A stretch of DNA of 64,000 nucleotides from an uncultured Bacteroidales bacterium. GTDB taxonomy: Bacteria > Bacteroidota > Bacteroidia > Bacteroidales > UBA932. The position numbers were made by a program, and so were the translations under genes. The stretch is taken from positions 62,001 through 126,000 of the forward strand of contig CALVDO010000001.1 in the NCBI GenBank assembly GCA_944326355.1, written 5' to 3'. A model generated the notes under the pieces. The model saw nothing but the letters and a program-made list of their open reading frames with translations. It ran no database searches and was not told the DNA's origin. This document shows, in pieces, positions 57,440-64,000 of the stretch (the stretch's first letter is position 1; the number at the start of each line of letters is the position of its first letter).

Positions 57440-58953
57440 AACTGAAGGAAACGATTGAGGGAAGCGGGGCCGCATTGCTCCACGGATCAGGCAATCCGGA
57501 GATCACGGCAGTCTGCAGCGACTCGAGGAAAGTCATTCCGGGAGCGCTGTTCGTGGCTGTGAAGGGATTTGCCGGAGACGGCCACGCATATATAGGGACG
57601 GCCATCAGCATGGGGGCCGCAGCGATAGTGTATCAGGACGAGGAGGCGATGCTTGCCTCAGCCGAGGCCGAGGAGGGCCGGACTGGCATGAGGTCCGAAA
57701 GAAATCAGGACGGAGGCCCAGTATTCCTCAAGACCGACTCATCAAGACGGGCTCTCGCCGTGATCGCCGCCAACTTCTATGGCAACCCGTCCCGCAGGCT
57801 CACCCTCGTGGGCATCACCGGCACTAACGGCAAGACGACTACCGTGACCCTGCTCTACAGGCTGTTCACCGGTCTCGGATACCACTGCGGCCTGCTCTCC
57901 ACCATCGAGAACAGGGTCGGAGACAGGCGCTACGAGGCAGTCAACACGACATCGGACCCGATCACCATCAATTCCCTGCTCGCGGAGATGGCGGACGAGG
58001 GATGCGAATACTGTTTCATGGAGGTAAGCTCCATCGGGATGGAACAGGACAGGGTGGCAGGACTGAAGTTCAAGGTCGGGATATTCTCCAACCTCACCCA
58101 CGACCATCTCGACTACCACAAGACCTTCGCCGAATATCTGAGATGCAAAAAGCTCTTCTTCGACTCCCTGCCGTCTGACGCCTTCGCCATAACGAACGCT
58201 GACGACCGCAACGGAATGGTCATGGTACAGAACACCAGAGCCGCCATCGTCACCTATGCCTGCAGGACAATAGCCGCCGACCACACCTGCAGAATCCTCG
58301 AGGAGGGCTTTGACGGAATGCTGCTGAAAATCGACGGGAAAGAGACATGGTGCAGACTCATCGGAGAGCACAACGCCTACAATCTGCTTGCGATATACAG
58401 CACGGCAGTCACCCTCGGGGCAGATCCGGACGAGGTGCTTGTGGAAATGAGCCGGCTGGAGTCCGCGCCCGGCAGGCTGGAGACACTCAGAGGACCGGAG
58501 GACCTGTCGGTAGTCATAGACTACGCCCATACCCCGGACGCCCTCGAGAACGTGCTCAAGACTCTGAGGGAAATCGCGCCTGAAAGGACGCTCATCTGCC
58601 TCTTCGGCTGCGGAGGCGACAGAGACAGGACAAAGAGGCCTGAAATGGCGCAGGTGGCGCAGAGACTCGCCGACAGAATCATCGTCACCTCCGACAACAG
58701 CAGGACAGAGAAGACCTCAGACATAATGGCCGAGATAAAGGCAGGCATGGACATCTCCGGAAAGGCGAAGTCTCTGTTCATCGAGGACAGGGAGCAGGCC
58801 ATCCGAACGGCCGTCATGACCGCGCCACAGGGAAGCACGGTGCTTCTCGCGGGAAAAGGGCATGAGACCTACCAGATAATCGGCACCGAAAAGAGACATT
58901 TCGACGAGAAGGAGATAGTGGAGGAAACATTTGAAATGATGAGGAAGAGATGA
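57436..58953 (+). CDS. murE: UDP-MurNAc-tripeptide synthetase MurE
   Basis: 505 residues. ATP-binding loop GITGTNGKTTTVTLLY, the carbamylated-lysine region, HDHLDYHKTFAEYLRCKKLFF, and DYAHTPDALENVL are present. The motif that contacts the third amino acid reads SDNSRTEK (about residue 418-425); meso-diaminopimelate enzymes normally have DNPR. The Asp and Arg that bind diaminopimelate are kept while Pro is Ser, so diaminopimelate addition is still the best guess. The gene overlaps ftsI and mraY by 4 bases at each end. Confidence 0.94.
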   Translation: MKLKETIEGSGAALLHGSGNPEITAVCSDSRKVIPGALFVAVKGFAGDGHAYIGTAISMGAAAIVYQDEEAMLASAEAEEGRTGMRSERNQDGGPVFLKTDSSRRALAVIAANFYGNPSRRLTLVGITGTNGKTTTVTLLYRLFTGLGYHCGLLSTIENRVGDRRYEAVNTTSDPITINSLLAEMADEGCEYCFMEVSSIGMEQDRVAGLKFKVGIFSNLTHDHLDYHKTFAEYLRCKKLFFDSLPSDAFAITNADDRNGMVMVQNTRAAIVTYACRTIAADHTCRILEEGFDGMLLKIDGKETWCRLIGEHNAYNLLAIYSTAVTLGADPDEVLVEMSRLESAPGRLETLRGPEDLSVVIDYAHTPDALENVLKTLREIAPERTLICLFGCGGDRDRTKRPEMAQVAQRLADRIIVTSDNSRTEKTSDIMAEIKAGMDISGKAKSLFIEDREQAIRTAVMTAPQGSTVLLAGKGHETYQIIGTEKRHFDEKEIVEETFEMMRKR

Positions 58954-60317
58954 TATACCATTTGTTTGAAGCGCTTAAAGATCTTGACATCCCGGGGCAG
59001 AGGCTTTTCACCTACCTGTCCTTCAGGGCGCTGTTCGCCAGCGCCGTGTCAATTCTCATATCCCTCGTGCTCGGGAAGAAGATAATCCTGTGGCTGAGGA
59101 AGAAGCAGATCGGAGAGGACATCAGGGACCTCGGACTGGAGGGACAGATGCAGAAGAAGGGTACGCCGACAATGGGCGGAATCATCATCATCCTGTCCAT
59201 CCTCATCTCTGTCCTGCTTTTTGCCGACCTGACGAACATCTACATCCAGCTGCTGATTCTCACCACGGCCTGGCTGGGACTTTTAGGATTTACGGATGAC
59301 TGGATCAAGGTGTTCAGGCACAACAAGGAAGGCCTCAGCGAAAAGGCGAAGCTCCTTGCGCAGGTGGCGCTCGGGCTTGCCATCGGGCTCACGGTATGCT
59401 TCAGCGACGAGATCGTCGTCAGAGAGGAGATTCCGGCCGCTGCCGCAGAACAGACCGGCTCCGGCGGCCCGGCAGCAGACGCGACGGTCGACGACGCCAT
59501 CACGGCAGCCGCTGCAGACGCGACAGTCGATGCCGCCATCACGGCAGCCGCTGCGGACGCCGTATCGGAGAGCGCGGCAGCTACTGTCGGAGAGGACGTC
59601 ATCAAGAGCACCAAGACCACCATACCGTTCGTCAAGAACCATGAGTTCGACTACAAATACCTCTCCCCGTTCAAGGGGGCTCTCGGATGGTACTGCAAAT
59701 GGGCCATCTATGTACTGATGATAGTGTTCGTGATCACAGCCTGTTCCAACGGCACCAACCTCACGGACGGCATGGACGGCCTCTCGACAGGCACTTCGGC
59801 GATAGTCGGCGTGGTGCTCGGCATCTTCGCCTACCTGTCGGGAAACATCATTAACGCGGACTATCTCAACATAATGTACATCCCCGGAACGGGTGAGGTC
59901 GCAGTCTTCATGGCCGCTTTCACCGGGGCGCTGATAGGCTTCCTGTGGTACAACTCCTACCCTGCCCAGGTGTTCATGGGCGACACGGGCAGTCTGGCGC
60001 TGGGCGGCATCATCGGAGTCTGCGCGATCCTCATCAGAAAGGAGCTCCTTCTGCCCATTCTCTGCGGGATATTCATGGTGGAGAGTCTCTCAGTGCTCGT
60101 GCAGAGATTCTACTTCAAATACACCAAGAGGAAATACGGGACCGGAAAGAGGGTGTTCAAGATGGCCCCGCTCCACCACCACTTCCAGAAAGAGGGAATA
60201 CCGGCCCTGATAACAGCGCCGAAGCGAGCCGTGCCTGAGGCCAAGATAGTGGTGAGGTTCTGGATAATAGGAATACTTCTGGCAGTGTTCACGATAGCGC
60301 TGCTCAAGATAAGATGA
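58950..60317 (+). CDS. mraY: Phospho-N-acetylmuramoyl-pentapeptide transferase with Ala-rich insertion
   Basis: 455 residues, a ten-helix membrane enzyme that makes lipid I on undecaprenyl phosphate. Active-site aspartates are in GFTDDWIKVFRHNKEGLS and NGTNLTDGMDGLSTG, and the cytosolic HHHFQKEG loop is intact. Between residues ~160 and 225 an insertion rich in Ala, Asp, Thr and Val contains two copies of a 13-residue unit (ADATVDDAITAAA and ADATVDAAITAAA) from a 39-bp DNA duplication. Other Bacteroidota MraY proteins have a modest insertion here; this one is expanded by the repeat. It overlaps murE by 4 bases. Confidence 0.95.
   Translation: MIYHLFEALKDLDIPGQRLFTYLSFRALFASAVSILISLVLGKKIILWLRKKQIGEDIRDLGLEGQMQKKGTPTMGGIIIILSILISVLLFADLTNIYIQLLILTTAWLGLLGFTDDWIKVFRHNKEGLSEKAKLLAQVALGLAIGLTVCFSDEIVVREEIPAAAAEQTGSGGPAADATVDDAITAAAADATVDAAITAAAADAVSESAAATVGEDVIKSTKTTIPFVKNHEFDYKYLSPFKGALGWYCKWAIYVLMIVFVITACSNGTNLTDGMDGLSTGTSAIVGVVLGIFAYLSGNIINADYLNIMYIPGTGEVAVFMAAFTGALIGFLWYNSYPAQVFMGDTGSLALGGIIGVCAILIRKELLLPILCGIFMVESLSVLVQRFYFKYTKRKYGTGKRVFKMAPLHHHFQKEGIPALITAPKRAVPEAKIVVRFWIIGILLAVFTIALLKIR
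59475..59552 (+). repeat. 39-bp tandem duplication inside mraY
   Basis: Units 59475-59513 and 59514-59552 differ at only three bases (third-position or Asp/Ala changes), with a partial third copy (GCGGACGCC) after them. The 39-bp length keeps the reading frame and encodes two 13-residue Ala-rich repeats. Confidence 0.95.
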
Positions 60318-60343
60318 CGCGACAGGACGCGTGAGAAAAAGAC

Positions 60344-61708
60344 ATGATGAGAAAGGAAGAAAATACGGGATCTGTCCCGAGAATAGTGGTCCTCGGAGGA
60401 GGTGAAAGCGGTACGGGAGCAGCGGTTCTCGCCAAGGTCAAAGGATTCGACGTGTTCCTCTCCGACAAGGGGACCATTGCGGAAAAGCATGTGGAGACCC
60501 TGACGAAATGGGGGATTCCGTTCGAGCAGGGCAGGCACACCGAGAGCCTGATCCTCAGCGCGGACGAAGTGATCAAGAGTCCGGGGATACCGTCAGACGC
60601 CCCGATGGTGAAGAAAATCGCCGAGGCCGGCATAGGCATAATATCGGAAATAGAGTTTGCCGGAAGATACGACACAGCCAGAAAGATATGCGTCACGGGA
60701 AGCAACGGCAAGACCACGACGACGTCCCTGATATACCATCTCCTGCAGCAGGCCGGGCTCGACGTCGGGCTCGGGGGCAACATAGGAAAGAGCTACGCCT
60801 ATCAGGTGGCCACGGAAAGGCACGACATATATGTTCTGGAAATCAGCAGTTTCCAGCTTGACGACACTTACGACTTCAAGGCAGACATCGCGGTCATCAC
60901 CAACATCACACCGGACCATCTGGACAGATACGGACACGACCTCGAGAACTATGTGAAGGCCAAGTTCCGCATCACAAGAAACATGAACAGCGAAGACTGC
61001 TTCATCTTCTGCTCCGACGACGAGATCACCGTGAGCCACCTCAACAAGATAGTGATCAAGGCCAAGATGCTGCCTTTCACGCAGAAGCACGAGGTGGAGG
61101 AAGGCGCCTTCCTCGACGGAGACAAGATGCGCGTGCGCTACGGGGAGTCGGAATGCGAGATGTTCATAAACGAGCTCGCTCTCGGAGGCAGGCACAACGT
61201 GTACAACTCGATGGCGGCCGCCATAGCGGGAAAGGTGATGGACATCGACAACGAGGTCATCAGACGAGGCCTGTCGAGCTTCCAGCCTGTGGAACATCGC
61301 CTCGAGAAGGTGCTCAGCGTCGGAGGCGTGCTGTACATCAACGACTCCAAGGCAACGAACGTCGACGCGGCATGGTACGCGCTCGAATGCCAGACGAGAC
61401 CCGTGGTGTGGATTGTCGGCGGCACGGACAAGGGCAACGACTACTCGGTCCTGCTCGACCTTGCTAAGGAAAAGGTGAAGGCGATGATCTGCATGGGACT
61501 CGACAACAGGAAGTTCCACGAGTCTTTTGAAGGGATTGTGCCCGAAATCCACGATGTCACTTCGGCGGAAGAGGCGGTGAAGATGGCGCACGACATAGCA
61601 GAAAGCGGAGACGTGGTGCTTCTCTCGCCGTGCTGTGCAAGCTTCGATCTCTTCAGGAACTACGAGGACAGGGGAAAGAAGTTCAAGGAGGCCGTGAGGA
61701 AACTCTGA
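60344..61708 (+). CDS. murD: UDP-MurNAc-L-alanine:D-glutamate ligase
   Basis: 454 residues. N-terminal Rossmann-like domain (RIVVLGGGESGTGAAVLAK), ATP-binding loop TGSNGKTTTTSLIYHLL, Mg-binding NITPDHLDRYG and C-terminal domain with NDSKATNVDAAWYAL and LLSPCCASFDLFRNYEDRGKKF. It adds D-glutamate to UDP-MurNAc-L-alanine. Start may be ATG 60344 or 60347. It is 26 bases after mraY and in normal cluster order. Confidence 0.96.
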   Translation: MMRKEENTGSVPRIVVLGGGESGTGAAVLAKVKGFDVFLSDKGTIAEKHVETLTKWGIPFEQGRHTESLILSADEVIKSPGIPSDAPMVKKIAEAGIGIISEIEFAGRYDTARKICVTGSNGKTTTTSLIYHLLQQAGLDVGLGGNIGKSYAYQVATERHDIYVLEISSFQLDDTYDFKADIAVITNITPDHLDRYGHDLENYVKAKFRITRNMNSEDCFIFCSDDEITVSHLNKIVIKAKMLPFTQKHEVEEGAFLDGDKMRVRYGESECEMFINELALGGRHNVYNSMAAAIAGKVMDIDNEVIRRGLSSFQPVEHRLEKVLSVGGVLYINDSKATNVDAAWYALECQTRPVVWIVGGTDKGNDYSVLLDLAKEKVKAMICMGLDNRKFHESFEGIVPEIHDVTSAEEAVKMAHDIAESGDVVLLSPCCASFDLFRNYEDRGKKFKEAVRKL

Positions 61709-61789
61709 CCCGGGGAAGGGAGAAAAACTCTCCGGACGACCAGTACACATGATATGACGCTTAAGGCAAGAAAAGGAAGATAAAGGACA

Positions 61790-63166
61790 ATGGCTGACAA
61801 CAGGGAAACGGCAGAAGACCCGAAAGGGATCTGGAGGCTCATCGACAGGATACAGGGGGACAAGGTGGTATGGATGATACTCATACTCCTCATCCTCTTC
61901 TCAATCGTGTCCATATTCTCCTCAACTACACAGCTCGCCAACATGACCAAGGGGGTGAGCAGGATAAACATATTCCTCGAGCAGCTTCAGATGGTCGCCG
62001 TCGGCCTCGGCTTCGTGTTCATCGTCTACCTGATGCCTGTGAAATGGATCCGCAACCTGTCGGGAGTCCTGGGCTTCACAATATCGATCGCCCTTCTGAG
62101 CTGTCTTCTTTTAGACATAGGGACGGAGGAGAAGAATCAGGCCGTAAGGTCCGTCAAGTTCGGACCGCTCCCGTCCATCCACGTGTATGAAGTGGTGAAA
62201 GTGGCGATGGTGCTCTATATCGCCTGGGCTTCAGACGAATACAAGAACGGGGGATTCAAGTTCCTGAGGCGTCTGACCAAGGCTCAGCCGAAGCTGGCAT
62301 TCCTCGACACGCCGCTTGCAAAGAGAGCCATATTCATCTATGCGCCAATCATCGCAACATTCGCCATGATTCTCCCGGGCGGCATGTCCAGTGCCATCTT
62401 CATCGGAGGCATCATGGCTCTGACAGCATTCATCGGAGGAATTGACAAGCGTGACGTCGCCATCATAGCGACGGGAATCGCGGTTTTCTTCGGAGTATTC
62501 GCGTCGATCTTTTATATAAGTGACGGAGAAAAGGCACAGAGATTCGGCACATTTGTCGGACGAACCACACTCGGAACGAAGCTCGACACTGTGGAGATGA
62601 TGCTGTACGGAGAAATGAAGATGGACCGCGTGAAGTTTGCCGACTTTCTCAATGACATAATGCAGCCGCAGAGCGCCAAGATAGCCATACATGAGGGCGG
62701 ACTGCTCGGCAAAGGGCCCGGCAACAGCACCCAGAAATATTCTGTGCGGCTGATGTTCAGCGACTTCATGTTCAGCTTCATTCTCGAGGAGTACGGATTG
62801 TGGGGAGGAATACTGGTCATGATCCTGTATGTGAGCCTGCTGGCCCGAGGCATACTGATAGTCCGGCACTGCGACGACACGTTCGACAAAGTCGCGGTCG
62901 GAGGGCTGACACTGCTGATCACGTGCCAGGCCCTCATGCACATCTTCATCAACCTCGACATGGGCATCCTCACAGGCCAGACCCTGCCTATGATAAGCCA
63001 CGGCAACAGTTCTCTGCTGTGCTTCTGCATAGCCTTCGGAGTGATACTCAGAATCAGCAAGAAGGCATACGCACCGATACGGGAGGAGACCGAGGCGGCA
63101 CCTTCGCTCATGCCGGAAGAACAGACGGGACCGGAGACGGCAAGTGAAACTGAAAACGGAAAATGA
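61790..63166 (+). CDS. ftsW: Septal peptidoglycan polymerase FtsW
   Basis: 458 residues with about ten membrane helices of the SEDS family. Recognisable segments are KFGPLPSIHVYEVVKVAMVLYIAWAS, LPGGMSSAIFIGGIMALTAFIGG, the long extracellular loop containing QSAKIAIHEGGLLGKGPGNSTQKYSVRLMFSDFMFSFILEEYG and the last helix block GQTLPMISHGNSSLLCFCIAFGVILRIS. It polymerises glycan at the septum with the FtsI partner. The tail is acidic. 81 bases separate it from murD. The stop overlaps the murG start. Confidence 0.95.
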   Translation: MADNRETAEDPKGIWRLIDRIQGDKVVWMILILLILFSIVSIFSSTTQLANMTKGVSRINIFLEQLQMVAVGLGFVFIVYLMPVKWIRNLSGVLGFTISIALLSCLLLDIGTEEKNQAVRSVKFGPLPSIHVYEVVKVAMVLYIAWASDEYKNGGFKFLRRLTKAQPKLAFLDTPLAKRAIFIYAPIIATFAMILPGGMSSAIFIGGIMALTAFIGGIDKRDVAIIATGIAVFFGVFASIFYISDGEKAQRFGTFVGRTTLGTKLDTVEMMLYGEMKMDRVKFADFLNDIMQPQSAKIAIHEGGLLGKGPGNSTQKYSVRLMFSDFMFSFILEEYGLWGGILVMILYVSLLARGILIVRHCDDTFDKVAVGGLTLLITCQALMHIFINLDMGILTGQTLPMISHGNSSLLCFCIAFGVILRISKKAYAPIREETEAAPSLMPEEQTGPETASETENGK

Positions 63167-64000
63167 TGGAACGATACGGAAGAAAGATAAGAGCCATGAT
63201 AAGCGGCGGCGGGACGGGCGGCCACATCTACCCCGCCCTCTCTATAGCCGACAGGCTTAAGGAGCTCAATCCGGAGACGGAAATACTTTTCGTCGGAGCT
63301 GAAGGACGGATGGAGATGGAGAAGGTGCCGGCCGCAGGCTACCGGATAGAGGGACTGCCCATCGCAGGACTGCAGAGAAGACTGACGGCGGACAATCTCG
63401 CGCTGCCGTTCAAGCTGATCAGAAGCCTCTCCGGCGCGGGCAGGCTGATTGACGGCTTCAGACCGGACGTCGCGATTGGGGTCGGGGGCTATGCGAGCGC
63501 TCCCCTGCTCTGGAGCGCGTGCCGCAAGGGCATTCCTACCCTCATCCAGGAGCAGAACGGCTTTGCTGGGCTCACCAACAGGCTGCTCGGCAAGCGTGCA
63601 GACAGAATCTGCGTCGCATACGAGGGCATGGAGAGATTCTTCCCGGCAGACAGAATAGTACTGACAGGCAACCCGATACGCGGCTCGATAAAGCCGGCCG
63701 ACGCACAGACGAGACTCGAGGCCTTGCGCCACTACGGACTCGACCCGGACAAGAAACATCTCTTCGTGATGGGCGGGAGCCTCGGAAGCGGCACTCTCAA
63801 CAAGGCAATGACAGAATGGATCTCGGCCGGATGTCCGGGAGGAGAGGGAGTGCAGGTGCTGTGGCAGTGCGGAAAGTACTATAAGCCGCAGGTTGACGCC
63901 TTCATGGCGGGAGTGCAGCCGGAGACAGCCGGAATGATCCGCCATCACGACTTCATAGGACGGATGGATCTGGCCTACGCTGCGGCAGACGTGGTCATAT
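63163..64000 (+). CDS. murG: UDP-GlcNAc:lipid I transferase MurG, N-terminal part (runs off window end)
   Basis: The first ~279 residues. The acceptor-side glycine loop is MISGGGTGGHIYPALSIADRL, followed by PDVAIGVGGYASAPLLWSACRKGIPTLIQEQN and the donor-domain loop FVMGGSLGSGTLNKAMTEW. MurG adds GlcNAc to lipid I to form lipid II. ATGATG at 63163 overlaps the ftsW stop (ATGA). The rest of the gene, and the expected murC, ftsQ, ftsA and ftsZ, lie beyond base 64000. Confidence 0.95.
   Translation, partial: MMERYGRKIRAMISGGGTGGHIYPALSIADRLKELNPETEILFVGAEGRMEMEKVPAAGYRIEGLPIAGLQRRLTADNLALPFKLIRSLSGAGRLIDGFRPDVAIGVGGYASAPLLWSACRKGIPTLIQEQNGFAGLTNRLLGKRADRICVAYEGMERFFPADRIVLTGNPIRGSIKPADAQTRLEALRHYGLDPDKKHLFVMGGSLGSGTLNKAMTEWISAGCPGGEGVQVLWQCGKYYKPQVDAFMAGVQPETAGMIRHHDFIGRMDLAYAAADVVI

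Noticed and set aside
60593-63948. Very long open frames on the minus strand across murD, ftsW and murG (up to 478 codons)
   Set aside because: They lie opposite clear, family-typical genes, show no recognisable domains, and are a by-product of GC-rich codon use.

Overview
The window is chromosomal DNA from a member of the Bacteroidota, most likely a relatively GC-rich uncultured-type Bacteroidales (Rikenellaceae-like or similar; genus cannot be fixed by reading). Evidence: a SusC/SusD pair, a complete MoxR/DUF58/Bat operon, a Bacteroidota-type omega subunit, a NigD-like lipoprotein, the nadK-uppS-bamA-skp gene order, and repeated promoters of the Bacteroidota form TTTG-N19/20-TAnnTTTG. Genes are densely packed, often with 1-11 base overlaps. 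I found no CRISPR array, prophage, transposase or recognisable defence island. One tRNA (His) is present.

Layout. 1-6572 (minus): moxR, DUF58, an accessory membrane protein, batA, batB, batC and the start of batD, an aerotolerance/envelope stress module. 6643-15270 (plus): truA; exbB-exbD-tonB; an RsuA/RluB-type pseudouridine synthase with a long basic disordered head; era; parC; aroK. 15317-20239 (minus): nadK, uppS, bamA and an OmpH/Skp chaperone, i.e. outer-membrane biogenesis, with pdxJ and a second OmpH-like gene diverging (20323-21816). 21830-24828 (plus): a glycosyltransferase translationally coupled to a LysM plus periplasmic-binding-like protein. 24890-29046 (minus): trxB, bamD, rpoZ, recN. 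29193-32462: a short-chain dehydrogenase diverging from a Fur-family regulator that lacks the usual cysteine pairs, a second glycosyltransferase and a Bcp peroxiredoxin. 32484-32646: tRNA-His with its own promoter and terminator. 32717-39674 (minus): a SusD/SusC pair under a TPR-transmembrane-HTH regulator. 39827-41608: a large carboxyltransferase whose biotinyl-like tail lacks the target lysine. 41842-46258: radC, a NigD-like / ECF sigma / inner-membrane-to-beta-barrel operon, and upp. 46279-53243: rpoN, SPOR and LEA-like envelope proteins, miaB, cls, and an M23 peptidase. 53431-64000: the division and cell wall cluster mraZ-rsmH-ftsL-ftsI-murE-mraY-murD-ftsW-murG, running off the end.

Much of the window serves the envelope: peptidoglycan precursor synthesis and septation, Bam-mediated outer-membrane assembly, TonB energy transduction, glycan uptake, lipid synthesis and peptidoglycan-binding proteins. 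No clear novel operon stands out. The most unusual signal is structural: at least ten gene boundaries carry short tandem or near-tandem duplications (10-23 bp units) that copy a start codon, stop codon or ribosome-binding region. Other points worth following are the sigma/beta-barrel operon, the lysine-less biotinyl domain, the cysteine-poor Fur protein beside a compound hairpin, an alanine-rich tandem duplication inside MraY, and perfect inverted repeats placed inside two promoters.
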